Source: Candidatus Eremiobacterota bacterium (GTDB taxonomy: Bacteria > Vulcanimicrobiota > Vulcanimicrobiia > Vulcanimicrobiales > Vulcanimicrobiaceae). Taken from it: DNA of 64,000 nucleotides. Shown here in pieces: positions 53,352 to 62,631 of the stretch. The notes beneath the pieces were generated by a model. That model did not search any database, was not told where the DNA came from, and saw only the letters and a program-made list of their open reading frames with translations. The stretch spans positions 1 through 64,000 of the forward strand of contig JAFAKB010000016.1 of assembly GCA_019235885.1 (NCBI GenBank). The letters are read 5' to 3'. Position numbers and translations under genes: made by a program. The stretch's first letter is position 1. Each line of letters starts with the position of its first letter.

Positions 53352-55597
53352 CGACGGCGCGCCCGCATCTCATCGCGCTCGTCGCGCTCGTCGCGCTCGG
53401 GCTGCTCGCGGTGCTCGGGCTGCGCGACGCCGTCGTGCTCGATCTGATCTTCACGCTGCTGCTGTACGCGGTGCTGGGGCAGTCGTGGAACTGGATCAGC
53501 GGCTACGCGGGGAACATCTCGTTCGGGCACGCGATCTTCTTCGGCTGCGGCGCGTACGCGGCAGCGCTGTGCGTGACGCACGGGCTCTCGCCGTGGCTGG
53601 CGTTCCCGGCCGGCGCGGTCGCCGCGGCGCTGCTGGCGCTCGTCACGGGCTTTCCGACACTCGGCTTGCGCGGGCACTACTTCTCGATCGCCACGATCGC
53701 GGTCGCGGCGCTGGTCGACGCGTTCGTGCGGAACACGCCGTGGTTCGGGCGCGCGAACGGCTTCGAGCTGCCGATCGCCTCAGGCTGGGCGGCGCTGCAG
53801 TTTGCGGAGAAGGGACCGTACGTGCTGCTCGCGCTCGTGCTGTTCGCAGCGGTGCAGCTCGCTACGATCGCGCTGGAGCGCTCGCGGCTCGGTTATTATC
53901 TTCGCGCGCTGCGCGCGAATCACGCTGCCGCGGCGTCGGTGGGGATCGACGAGCGGCGCTTCAAGCTGATCGCGTTCGCCTGGTCCGCGGCGATGGCCGC
54001 GGCAGCGGGCGTGCTGTACGCGCAGTACACGCTGTTCGTCGATCCGCCCTCGACCCTGGCGCTCGCGATCTCGATCGACATCGCGCTGATCGGCGTCGTC
54101 GGCGGGATCGGAACGCTGTGGGGGCCGGCGGCCGGCGCGCTGGTCTACGTCGTGCTGGCCAAGGCGGTCGCGCTGCGGCTCGGCGGCGCGGGAAAGGGAT
54201 ACGATCTCGTGATTTACGGTGCCATCATCTGCCTGATCGCCGCGCTACGCCCGCACGGAATCGTGGGAACGATCGTCGACGCGCTGCGCCGCCGCCGCGG
54301 GGCGGTCGCTACCGTGCCGGCGGCGGTGCTTGCGACGATACTTGCGTTCCTGTTCGTCCCGGGTCACGCGTCCGCCGCCGATTCGCCGATCGACACCGCG
54401 CTCGCAAAGCGCGCCTGGGCCGAGCGGCAGGCGGCGTGCGATAGCGACCGCGGCGCGTTTTGGGGCATCTCGCTGTGCGGGCCGCAGTTGTTCGTCGACC
54501 CGCAAACGCATACCGCGGTCGCAAATCGCGATACGCCGTCGCTGCATGCCACACAGCGGGATGGGGTGTGGGTCGGGACGCTTCCGGCGTCGTTCCCCAC
54601 CTCGAACACCGCGATCACGCTCGACGGCGAGCGGTGGTCGATGGTGATGTGGCCGCTTCCGAACGACCCGATCGAGCGGCGCATTCTCGTGGTTCACGAG
54701 TCGTGGCACCGCATCCAGGACCAGCTGCGCCTTCCGATGGCCAATCCGTCCAACGACCACCTCGAGACCGCCGACGGGCGGTACTGGCTCGAGCTGGAAT
54801 GGCGCGCGCTTGCGCGTGCCGCGACGATGACCGGCACGGCGCGCCGTACGGCGGTCGCCGACGCGCTCGCCTTCCGCGCGGCGCGCTTTCGCCGCTTTCC
54901 CGGCGCTGCCGCAACCGAGAACGCGCTCATGATCAACGAAGGGCTCGCCGAGTACACCGGCGTCGCGCTGACCACGCCGGCGGCCGATCGCGCCGTGCGC
55001 GTCGTCGAGCGACTGCTCAGCGGACGGCAGCGCTCGAGCTTCGTGCGTTCCTTCGCGTACGCGTCGGGGCCGGCGTACGGGACGCTGCTCGACTGGGCTG
55101 CGCCCGGCTGGCGCCGCGGGCTGCGCGGCGGTGCTGATCTCGGCGCGCTGCTCGCTCGCGCGTACGGCGTCGAAGCCGACGCGTCCGCGGCGAGCCGGCG
55201 CGCAACGGCGTACGACGACGGCAGCCTGCGGTTCGCCGAAGACGCGCGCGCCGCGCGCATCGCGGCCCGCATTTCGCGGTATCGAGCGCAGTTCGTCGAC
55301 GGGCCGGTACTGCGAATTCCACTGCGCGACGCGCAATATTCGTTCGACCCGAATTACGTCAGCCCCGTGCCGGGAGCAGGCAGCGTGTACGGCAATTTCG
55401 AGCTGCGCGGCTGGTTCGGTGAGCTGGAAGCGCCGGATGGCGCGCTGATCACGCCGGAGCCGGTGAGGGCGGTCGTCGCGGCGCCGCCGAACCTTACGAC
55501 GACGTCGACGGCGGCCTGGAAGCTGACCCTTGCGCCGGGCTGCGCGCTCGTCCCGGATGTGCGCCCCGGCGACATGACGGTGCGCTGCGGGCGATGA
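53348..55597 (+). CDS. livM: LivM permease fused to an exported gluzincin metalloprotease-like domain
   Basis: One uninterrupted 749-residue frame. Residues 1-320 are a normal LivM permease (SWNWISGYAGNISFGHAIFF, LGLRGHYFSIATIAVAALVD, GGIGTLWGPAAGALVY, ending LIAALRPHGIVGT). A basic stretch RRRRG and a hydrophobic segment with a signal-peptide-like end (AVLATILAFLFVPGHASA, about 325-342) follow. The remaining ~405 residues form a domain with HESWHRIQ (His450, Glu451, His454) and MINEGLAEYTG (Glu531), the HExxH plus NEGxAEY pattern of gluzincins. The stop overlaps livG. A true fusion or a lost stop between two coupled genes are both possible. Confidence 0.85.
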   Translation: MTTARPHLIALVALVALGLLAVLGLRDAVVLDLIFTLLLYAVLGQSWNWISGYAGNISFGHAIFFGCGAYAAALCVTHGLSPWLAFPAGAVAAALLALVTGFPTLGLRGHYFSIATIAVAALVDAFVRNTPWFGRANGFELPIASGWAALQFAEKGPYVLLALVLFAAVQLATIALERSRLGYYLRALRANHAAAASVGIDERRFKLIAFAWSAAMAAAAGVLYAQYTLFVDPPSTLALAISIDIALIGVVGGIGTLWGPAAGALVYVVLAKAVALRLGGAGKGYDLVIYGAIICLIAALRPHGIVGTIVDALRRRRGAVATVPAAVLATILAFLFVPGHASAADSPIDTALAKRAWAERQAACDSDRGAFWGISLCGPQLFVDPQTHTAVANRDTPSLHATQRDGVWVGTLPASFPTSNTAITLDGERWSMVMWPLPNDPIERRILVVHESWHRIQDQLRLPMANPSNDHLETADGRYWLELEWRALARAATMTGTARRTAVADALAFRAARFRRFPGAAATENALMINEGLAEYTGVALTTPAADRAVRVVERLLSGRQRSSFVRSFAYASGPAYGTLLDWAAPGWRRGLRGGADLGALLARAYGVEADASAASRRATAYDDGSLRFAEDARAARIAARISRYRAQFVDGPVLRIPLRDAQYSFDPNYVSPVPGAGSVYGNFELRGWFGELEAPDGALITPEPVRAVVAAPPNLTTTSTAAWKLTLAPGCALVPDVRPGDMTVRCGR

Positions 55598-56343
55598 GCG
55601 AGCCGGTGCTGCGCGTGCGCGGGCTCGCCAAGCGCTTCGGCTCGCTGCGCGCGCTCGACGGCGTCGAGCTCGAGGTCGCCGAGGGTTCACTCGCCGGGCT
55701 GATCGGTCCGAACGGCGCGGGGAAGACGACGGCGTTCGGCTGCATCGCCGGCGCCTCTAAGCCCAGCGCCGGTAGCATCACGTTTCGTGGGCGCGAGATC
55801 GCAGGCACGGCGTACCATCGCGTCGCCGCGCTCGGGATCACGCGGACGTATCAAGTCGTGCAGACGTTCGCCGACATGACCGTGCTCGAGGCGACGACCA
55901 CCGGCGCGCTGTTGCGCCACCCGCGCCTGCGCGACGCCGTTGCGCATGCCGAAGAAGTGCTGGCGTTCGTCGGCTTGGCCGAGAAGCGCTATCGGCTCGG
56001 CCGCGCGCTGACGATCGCCGACAAGAAGCGGCTCGAGGTGGCGCGCGCGCTCGCCACCGAACCGTCGCTGCTGCTCCTCGACGAGGTGATGGCCGGCCTC
56101 ACGCCCGCGGAGTGCCGCGACGCGGTCGAGCTGCTGCGCCGCATCCTCGCGCGCGGGATCACCGTGCTGATGGTCGAGCACGTGATGGAAGTCCTCATGC
56201 CGATCGCCGAGCACGTCGTCGTCATCGCCGCCGGCAAGACGATCTTCAGCGGAACGGCCGCCGATGCCGTGCGCGATCCGCGCGTCGTCGAAGTTTACCT
56301 CGGCTCGCCGCTCGAACACGGCGAGATAGCGGGCACGTCATGA
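55594..56343 (+). CDS. livG: branched-chain-type ABC transporter ATPase LivG
   Basis: The 249-residue protein has Walker A GPNGAGKTT (about 38-46), Walker B LLLLDEVMAGL and the H-loop VEHVMEVL. The LSGGQ signature is replaced by ALTIADKKRLEVARAL, a variation known in a subgroup of LivG proteins. Start and stop overlap neighbours (ATGA), so the transporter genes are made as one translational unit. Confidence 0.92.
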   Translation: MSEPVLRVRGLAKRFGSLRALDGVELEVAEGSLAGLIGPNGAGKTTAFGCIAGASKPSAGSITFRGREIAGTAYHRVAALGITRTYQVVQTFADMTVLEATTTGALLRHPRLRDAVAHAEEVLAFVGLAEKRYRLGRALTIADKKRLEVARALATEPSLLLLDEVMAGLTPAECRDAVELLRRILARGITVLMVEHVMEVLMPIAEHVVVIAAGKTIFSGTAADAVRDPRVVEVYLGSPLEHGEIAGTS

Positions 56344-57086
56344 ACCCGTCGACAGCGCCACGCCCAGCCGTTCTGCTGGAGATCGACGGCCTTGCCGTGG
56401 CGTACGACGGGATGCGCGCGCTGCAGGACGTCTCGTTGCGCGCGGAGGCGGGAACGATCGTCGCGCTGGTCGGCGCGAACGGCGCCGGAAAGACGTCGCT
56501 CCTTCGCGCGATCAGCGGCCTCGCGCGCGCATCGCAAGGCACGATTCGCTTCGGCGGCGCCGACATCACCCGCATGGCCCCGCACCGCATCGTGCGGCTT
56601 GGCATCGCACACGTCCCGGAAGGCCGCCGCGTCTTCGCGTCGGCTACCGTCCGCGACAACCTGCTGCTAGGCGCGTTCGTCGACCCCGATGCGGCGCGCC
56701 GCGCGGCTCGCTTAGACGCCGCATTCGCCGCATTCCGGATCTTGCGCGAGCGCCTCGATCAGCGTGCCGCGACGCTCTCGGGCGGCGAGCAGCAGATGCT
56801 CGCGATCGCGCGCGGCACCATGAGCGGGCCGCGGCTGCTGATGCTCGACGAGCCGTCGCTGGGGATCGCCCCGAAGCTGATTCCGCAAATCTACGCGGGC
56901 ATCCGCGCGATCGCCGCGAACGGCACGACGGTGCTGCTGGTCGAACAGAACGTGCGCGAGGCGCTCGCCGTCGCCGACACCGCGTACGTGCTGCAAACCG
57001 GCCGGGTCGTTCTGCACGGCGCCGCGCACGACCTGATCGGAGATCCGCTGGTGCAAGAAGCGTTCCTGGGAATCAGCGTCGCGTGA
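56340..57086 (+). CDS. livF: branched-chain-type ABC transporter ATPase LivF
   Basis: The 248-residue protein has Walker A GANGAGKTS, Q-loop region VPEGRRVF typical of LivF, the full signature LSGGEQQMLAIARG, Walker B LLMLDEPSLGIAP and H-loop VEQNVREAL. It completes a five-part high-affinity importer. Confidence 0.94.
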   Translation: MNPSTAPRPAVLLEIDGLAVAYDGMRALQDVSLRAEAGTIVALVGANGAGKTSLLRAISGLARASQGTIRFGGADITRMAPHRIVRLGIAHVPEGRRVFASATVRDNLLLGAFVDPDAARRAARLDAAFAAFRILRERLDQRAATLSGGEQQMLAIARGTMSGPRLLMLDEPSLGIAPKLIPQIYAGIRAIAANGTTVLLVEQNVREALAVADTAYVLQTGRVVLHGAAHDLIGDPLVQEAFLGISVA

Positions 57087-57108
57087 CGGCGGGGGACGCC
57101 TTCGAGAC

Positions 57109-57726
57109 ATGATTTCGTCCCCGCGGATATTCGCCGCCTTGAGGGAGATCGCGTACTTGTCCGTCCGCTTCCGCGGCCGGCTCACGGGCGCCGTGTACCT
57201 CGCGTACTTCGTGCTGGCGGTCGGCGCGCAGGCCCTCGTCGGCCATGTCGCTTCGGGCGTGAGCACCGGTGCGAATGTCGTCGCGACGCTGTGCTACGCC
57301 GTGCTCGTGATCTTGCTGTACGGCCTGTTCTTGCCGCAGAGCCCGACGCGATCGGGCATCGCCGCGCTGGTCGGGATAGCGGGGTGCGTCGTGACCATTC
57401 TGGCGCTCTTCAACGCGCTTCCGCGCCAGGTGAGCCCGCTGTTGTTCTTCGGGCCGTACTGTGCGATCATCGGCTACCTCATCGTGGCGTCCGGCTTCGT
57501 CCCACGCGCGATCGGCTTGCTGCTGGTCTTGGCTGGGATGGGATGGGTCGCGTTCGCCGCGGGTCTGCTGCCGGCGCCGGCGACGAAGGCCGTCGAGGCG
57601 CTCGGCATCCTCGCCGAGGCCGCGCTGATGATCTGGCTGCTCGCGGCCGGGATCGACATGACGCGCTGGAACGCGCTCGTCGAGGTGGCGAGCGACGACG
57701 CTTCCTCCTCGGGAGAGCCGGCATGA
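57109..57726 (+). CDS. DUF4386-like membrane protein
   Basis: The 205-residue protein has about six membrane helices (GAVYLAYFVLAVGAQALVG, YAVLVILLYGLFLPQSP, AALVGIAGCVVTILALFNAL, LLFFGPYCAIIGYLIVASGF, LLLVLAGMGWVAFAAGLL, ILAEAALMIWLLAAGI). The RLTGAVYLAYF start is typical of DUF4386. Role unknown. It is inserted between the transporter and hyuA and overlaps hyuA by 4 bases. Confidence 0.75.
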   Translation: MISSPRIFAALREIAYLSVRFRGRLTGAVYLAYFVLAVGAQALVGHVASGVSTGANVVATLCYAVLVILLYGLFLPQSPTRSGIAALVGIAGCVVTILALFNALPRQVSPLLFFGPYCAIIGYLIVASGFVPRAIGLLLVLAGMGWVAFAAGLLPAPATKAVEALGILAEAALMIWLLAAGIDMTRWNALVEVASDDASSSGEPA

Positions 57727-59792
57727 CGTGGCGCGCCGGCGTGGACATCGGTGGAACTTTCACCGATCTGGTCGCGCTGGCCGACGACGGGCGGCTGATT
57801 CGGCACAAGGTTTCCTCGACGCCGCGGGCGCCGGAAGACGGGCTGCTCGAGGCGTTGCGCGCGCTGCTCGGCGAGGTGGCAGCGGGTGAGATCGCGCTTG
57901 TCGCACATGCCAGCACCATCGCGACGAACGCGCTGCTGGGCCAGGTGCATTTGGAACTGCCGCGCGTCGCGTTCATCACGACCGAAGGGTTTCGCGACGT
58001 GCTGGAGATCGGGCGGCAGAACCGCAGCGCGATCTACGACCTCAACGTCACCCGGCCGAAACCGCTGGCAAGGCGTGAAGACCGGCTCGTCGTACGCGAG
58101 CGGCGCACGCACGACGGAGGCGTCCTGCGCGCGCTCGATACGGAGAGCGTCGGCGCGGCCGTCGCGACGATCGAGCAACGCGGGATCAAGGCCGTCGCCG
58201 TCGGGTTGCTGCATGCCGACGTGGACGGCTCGCACGAGCGCGAAGTCGCCGAAGCGCTGAAGGCTGCGGTGCCTGACGTCGAGGTGTCGCTTTCGTCGGA
58301 GATCGATCCGCAGTACCGCGAGTACGAACGGTTCTCGACGACCGTCGTCAATGCTGCGCTGGCGCCGATCGTGTATGCGTACCTCGAGCGCGTTGCTCGT
58401 GGCGTGCGGGCGGCAGGCGTGCAGGCGCCGATCTTCGTGATGCGATCCGACGGCGGGATGGCGGCGCTCAAGTCGGCTTCGCGGCGGCCGGCGACGCTGA
58501 TCGAGAGCGGGCCGGCAAGCGGCGTCATCGGTGCCGCGTACGTCGGACGAGCGCTCGGAATCGACAACGTGCTCTCGTTCGACATGGGTGGCACGACTGC
58601 GAAAGCAGGCACCGTCTTTCGCGGTGTTCCGGAGATCAGCGCGTCGTTCGAAGCGGCCGGTGCCACGCACAGCGGTCGTTCCGTCAAGGGCAGCGGCTAT
58701 CCGGTGCGGTTTCCCTTCGTCGATCTCGCCGAGGTCAGCGCCGGCGGTGGCACGATCGCGTGGATCGATGCCGCCGGAACGTTGCGCGTCGGGCCGCTCT
58801 CGGCCGGTGCTGATCCCGGTCCGGCCTGTTACGGCAGCGGCGACAAGCCGACCGTTACCGACGCGAACGTCGTGCTGCGCCGGTTGAACCCGCGCGCGCT
58901 GCTCGACGGCGCGTTCCCGATCGACGCCGATCGTTCGCGCACCGCCGTGGAGTCGGTCGCCGCGCCGGTCGGCGGTGACGTCGAGCGCGCGGCGGCGGGA
59001 ATCGTCGCGCTGGTCGACGCCGCGATGGCGAAGGTGCTGCGGATTGTCTCGGTCGAGCGTGGGCACGATCCGCGTGACTTCACGCTGCTGGCCTTCGGCG
59101 GCGGCGGTCCGCTGCACGCGTGCGCCGTCGCGGCCGACATCGGCGTCGCGCGCGTCGTCGTCCCACCGATGCCGGGCGTGTTCTCGGCGTACGGTCTGCT
59201 CGCGGCCGACGTGCGCGTCACCGCGGTCCGCTCGATCGTCGCGCCGGCCGGCGACCAGACGTGGACGCGCACGCGCAAGCTGTTCGACGCGCTCGCGCGC
59301 GAAGGCGACGCCGCGCTCGGCGATCAAGGCGTCGCGAAAGCCGACCGCAGCTTCCTGCGCGAGCTCGACTTGCGCTACGTCGGCCAGTCGACCGAGCTCG
59401 TCGTCACTGCACCGAAGTCGCTCGAGGACGCGGTCGAAGCGTTCCACGTGCGCCACGAACAGCGCTACGGCTTTGCCGCGCGCCAGGATCCGGTGGAGAT
59501 CGTCACGGCGCGCGTCGTCGGCATCGGCACGACGCCGAAGCCGCGGCTCATCGCCGCCGCCGCGCCGGCGAAACGCGCGCCGGAGCAGCGCGCATTGCGC
59601 GAGCGCCGCGAGGTCTTCGACGGAAATACTTTCGTCGAGACGCCGGTGTACGCGCGCGCGCTGCTGCGCCCGGGCGATGCGTTCGAGGGGCCGGCCGTCG
59701 CCGAACAGTACGACGCGACGACGTACGTCGCGCCGAGCTGGAGCGCCCGCGTCGACCCGTTCGGCAACCTCGTTCTGGAGAACGCCCGATGA
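57723..59792 (+). CDS. hyuA: hydantoinase/5-oxoprolinase subunit A
   Basis: The 689-residue protein has the ATPase-fold motifs VDIGGTFTDLVALADDGRL, ASTIATNALL, ITTEGFRDVLEIGRQNR, FDMGGTTAKAG and SAGADPGPACYG of the HyuA/OplA family. With HyuB it performs ATP-dependent opening of a cyclic amide such as 5-oxoproline or a hydantoin. Both ends overlap neighbouring genes (ATGA). Confidence 0.93.
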   Translation: MTWRAGVDIGGTFTDLVALADDGRLIRHKVSSTPRAPEDGLLEALRALLGEVAAGEIALVAHASTIATNALLGQVHLELPRVAFITTEGFRDVLEIGRQNRSAIYDLNVTRPKPLARREDRLVVRERRTHDGGVLRALDTESVGAAVATIEQRGIKAVAVGLLHADVDGSHEREVAEALKAAVPDVEVSLSSEIDPQYREYERFSTTVVNAALAPIVYAYLERVARGVRAAGVQAPIFVMRSDGGMAALKSASRRPATLIESGPASGVIGAAYVGRALGIDNVLSFDMGGTTAKAGTVFRGVPEISASFEAAGATHSGRSVKGSGYPVRFPFVDLAEVSAGGGTIAWIDAAGTLRVGPLSAGADPGPACYGSGDKPTVTDANVVLRRLNPRALLDGAFPIDADRSRTAVESVAAPVGGDVERAAAGIVALVDAAMAKVLRIVSVERGHDPRDFTLLAFGGGGPLHACAVAADIGVARVVVPPMPGVFSAYGLLAADVRVTAVRSIVAPAGDQTWTRTRKLFDALAREGDAALGDQGVAKADRSFLRELDLRYVGQSTELVVTAPKSLEDAVEAFHVRHEQRYGFAARQDPVEIVTARVVGIGTTPKPRLIAAAAPAKRAPEQRALRERREVFDGNTFVETPVYARALLRPGDAFEGPAVAEQYDATTYVAPSWSARVDPFGNLVLENAR

Positions 59793-61429
59793 TCTCCGCG
59801 CTCGACCCGATCACCGCAGAGCTCGTCGCGTCGGCGCTCGTGTACGCGAGCGAGGAGATGGGGATCGCGGTGCGCGACGCCGCATACTCGCCGAACATCA
59901 AGGAACGGCTCGACCACTCCTGCGCGCTCTTCGACGCGCGCGCGCGGCTCGTCGCGCAGGCCGAGCACATCCCCGTCCATCTCGGCTCGCTGCCGTGGGG
60001 CCTGCGCCGTTCGCTGAAGTGGCTCGAAGAGCGCGGGCGCCCGCTCGCGCGCGGCGAGATGGTTGTCGTCAACGACCCGTACCTGTCCGGAACGCATCTC
60101 AACGACGTCACGGTGATCCGCGCGATCTACCACCGCGACCGGCTCGTCGGCTACGCCGCGAACAAGGCGCACCACACCGACGTCGGCGGCGCGGTCCCCG
60201 GCTCGATGCCGCCCGACGCGCGCGATCTGTTCGCCGAAGGCGCCGTGTACACGCCCACTCTACTCGTGCGCGACGACCAGGTCGTCGACGAGACCGTCGA
60301 ACTGCTGCGCGCGAACTCGCGCACCCCCGAAGCGCGCGCCGGCGACTTGCGCGCGCAGATCGCCGGCAACAACGTCGGCGAGCGGCGCTTCCTAGAGCTG
60401 GTCGAGCGCTACGGGGTCGATTTCGTCGAAGCCGCGCTCGACAAGGCGCTGGCCGACGGCGAGCGCCGCACGCGCGCCGCGCTGCGCGAGCTCCCCGACG
60501 GCGCGGTGACGCACGAAGACGTCATGGAAGACGAGCGCGGCGAGCCGACGATCGTGTTGCGCGTGCGGCTCGACAAACGAGCCGACACGCTCGTCCTCGA
60601 CTACGCCGGAACCGCGCCGCAACGCGCGATGCCGCTGAACGCCGTCTACGGCGTCACGCTCTCCGGCGTCTACTACGCGGTGCGCGCGGTGACCGATCCG
60701 CGCATCCCGATGAACGACGGCTCGTTCACGCCGATCACCGTCCACGTTCCGGAAGGGACGCTGCTCAATCCGCGCCGGCCCGCGCCGGTGAGCGCCGGGA
60801 ACGTCGAAACGTCGATGCGCAACGCCGATCTCGTCCTCGGCGCGCTGGCGAAGCTGGCGCCGGGGCGCGTCCCCGCGCAGAGCGGCGGCTCGATGAACAA
60901 TGTCATGATCGGCGGGCTCGACGGGGCCGGGAAGTCGTGGGCGTTCTACGAGACGAACGGCTGCGGAATGGGCGCGCGCCCGCACGCCGACGGAATCGAC
61001 GGCATTCACGTGCACATGACGAACACGCTGAACACCCCGATCGAAGCGATCGAACGGCAGATGCCGATGCTGATCACCGCGTACGAGTTCGCCGAGTCGA
61101 GCGCGGGCAACGGCGAGCGGCGCGGTGGTTCCGGGCTCGTGCGCGGCTTCATGCTGCGCAACGGCATCGCGACCGCGTCGCTGCTCGCCGAGCGCCACGC
61201 CGTGCGCCCCCACGGCACCATGGACGGTAAGGACGGCGCGACCGGCGCGCACTTCTTCGTCAAAGCCGGCGCGGTCAGCGAATTGCCCGCGAAGACGTCG
61301 GTTCAGATGGAGCCCGGCGACGCGATCATCGTGCGCACCGCCGGCGGCGGAGGCTACGGCGATCCCGCGCAGCGCGATCCGGCCGCCCGCGCGCGCGACA
61401 CGGCCGACGGGATCACCACGGCCGAATGA
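59789..61429 (+). CDS. hyuB: hydantoinase/5-oxoprolinase subunit B
   Basis: The 546-residue protein has DPITAELVASALVYASEEMG, EHIPVHLGSLPWGLR, VVVNDPYLSGTHLNDVTVIR, NKAHHTDVGGAVPGSMPPDA (metal-binding region), QIAGNNVGERRFLELVERYG and the C-terminal TAGGGGYGDPAQRDP. It is the hydrolytic partner of HyuA. Confidence 0.94.
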   Translation: MISALDPITAELVASALVYASEEMGIAVRDAAYSPNIKERLDHSCALFDARARLVAQAEHIPVHLGSLPWGLRRSLKWLEERGRPLARGEMVVVNDPYLSGTHLNDVTVIRAIYHRDRLVGYAANKAHHTDVGGAVPGSMPPDARDLFAEGAVYTPTLLVRDDQVVDETVELLRANSRTPEARAGDLRAQIAGNNVGERRFLELVERYGVDFVEAALDKALADGERRTRAALRELPDGAVTHEDVMEDERGEPTIVLRVRLDKRADTLVLDYAGTAPQRAMPLNAVYGVTLSGVYYAVRAVTDPRIPMNDGSFTPITVHVPEGTLLNPRRPAPVSAGNVETSMRNADLVLGALAKLAPGRVPAQSGGSMNNVMIGGLDGAGKSWAFYETNGCGMGARPHADGIDGIHVHMTNTLNTPIEAIERQMPMLITAYEFAESSAGNGERRGGSGLVRGFMLRNGIATASLLAERHAVRPHGTMDGKDGATGAHFFVKAGAVSELPAKTSVQMEPGDAIIVRTAGGGGYGDPAQRDPAARARDTADGITTAE

Positions 61430-62220
61430 CCGCCGCGGAGATTCGCGCGGCGATCCGCGCGGGGACGCTGAGCGGTCCGACGGAGCGCCTCGCGCCCGAG
61501 CGCGTGCAGGCGAATCTGGTCGTGGTCCCGCGCGAGTACGCCGACGAGCTGGCCGACTTGTGCGCGCGCAACCCAGTGCCGTGCCCGCTCCTCGAACGGC
61601 TCGCGGCCGGCGCGTTCGAGCCCAACTGCGCTCCCGGCGCCGATCTCCGTACGGATCTCGGCCGTTATCGCGTCTGGCGCGAGGGCGAGCTCATCGAGCA
61701 GCCGCGCGAGGTTCGCGCGCACTGGACCGGCGATCTGGTCGCCTTCCTGATCGGCTGCTCGTTCACGTTCGACCACGCGCTCACGCAGGCAAATCTCCCG
61801 GCGCGCCACTACGTGCTGAACTGCAACGTACCGATGTACCGCACCAGCGTCCCGCTCGCACCGGCGGGACGGCTGCGCGGCACGATGGTCGTCAGCATGC
61901 GCCCGTACAAACCGGCCGACGTCGAACGCGTCCGCGACGTGACGCGCCCGTATCGCATCGGCCACGGCGAGCCGGTCGCCTGGGGCGATCCCGCGCAGTT
62001 CGGCATCGCCGATCTGATGCGCCCCGACTACGGTGACCCGCCGGTCCTCGAACCGGGCGACGTCCCGGTCTTCTGGGGCTGCGGCGTCACCCCGCAAAAC
62101 GTGATCGTCGCCAGCGGCGTCCCCTTCGCGATCACGCACGAACCAGGCCACATGTTCGTCACCGATCTGCTCCACACGGACATGACGGCGTTGCAATCAG
62201 GCATCGCTTCGCGACCCTGA
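61426..62220 (+). CDS. DUF1445 putative hydro-lyase / D-glutamate cyclase family
   Basis: The 264-residue protein matches DUF1445: RAAIRAGTLSGPTERLAPER, QANLVVVPREYADELADLC, FLIGCSFTFDHALTQANLP, RHYVLNCNVPMYRT, VVSMRPYKPADVERVRDVTR, VFWGCGVTPQNVI and ITHEPGHMFVTD. The mitochondrial homologue converts D-glutamate to 5-oxo-D-proline. Coupled to hyuAB (ATGA), whose best-known relatives open 5-oxoproline, so the enzymes may act in sequence. Confidence 0.88.
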   Translation: MTAAEIRAAIRAGTLSGPTERLAPERVQANLVVVPREYADELADLCARNPVPCPLLERLAAGAFEPNCAPGADLRTDLGRYRVWREGELIEQPREVRAHWTGDLVAFLIGCSFTFDHALTQANLPARHYVLNCNVPMYRTSVPLAPAGRLRGTMVVSMRPYKPADVERVRDVTRPYRIGHGEPVAWGDPAQFGIADLMRPDYGDPPVLEPGDVPVFWGCGVTPQNVIVASGVPFAITHEPGHMFVTDLLHTDMTALQSGIASRP

Positions 62221-62244
62221 CGGCGCCGAAACCGTCGCTGACAT

Positions 62245-62631
62245 TCAGCGGCTTCCGACTGCGTCGTGCAGGGCGCGGCCGATCTCGCTGCGCGAGTAGC
62301 CGCGGCGCACCAAAGAGTGCACGAACTCTGCGACCGCGTCGTGCAGCGCCGCGTGCGCGGCGCCGTCGCGCGTTGCGGGCGGCTTCACCGCGATGCGCGT
62401 CCCGCGGCGCCCGTCGGCTTCGATCCAGCCGTTCTGCTGCAGGTCCGCGTACGCGCGCGCGACGGTGTTCGGCGCGACGCGCAGATCGCCGGCGAGCTGG
62501 CGGACCGTCGGCAGCGGTGCGCCGGGCGGGAGATCGCCGCTCTGCACGAGCGCGCGCACTTGGTCGACGATCTGCTGGAAGGGCGGAGCGCTCGCGCTTG
62601 CGTCGACGACGATGAACGCGTCGGCGCTCAC
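62245..62631 (-). CDS. GntR/YtrA-type transcriptional regulator
   Basis: The 128-residue protein has a winged HTH: PPFQQIVDQVRALVQSGDLP, PPGAPLPTVRQLAGDLRVAPNTVARAYADLQQNGWIE (in parts), and a short helical C-terminus (HSLVRRGYSRSEIGRAL), the small YtrA size class. The GTG start overlaps the membrane protein stop (GTGA). It probably represses its own operon through the palindrome at 63485-63537. Confidence 0.9.
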   Translation of the reverse strand: MSADAFIVVDASASAPPFQQIVDQVRALVQSGDLPPGAPLPTVRQLAGDLRVAPNTVARAYADLQQNGWIEADGRRGTRIAVKPPATRDGAAHAALHDAVAEFVHSLVRRGYSRSEIGRALHDAVGSR

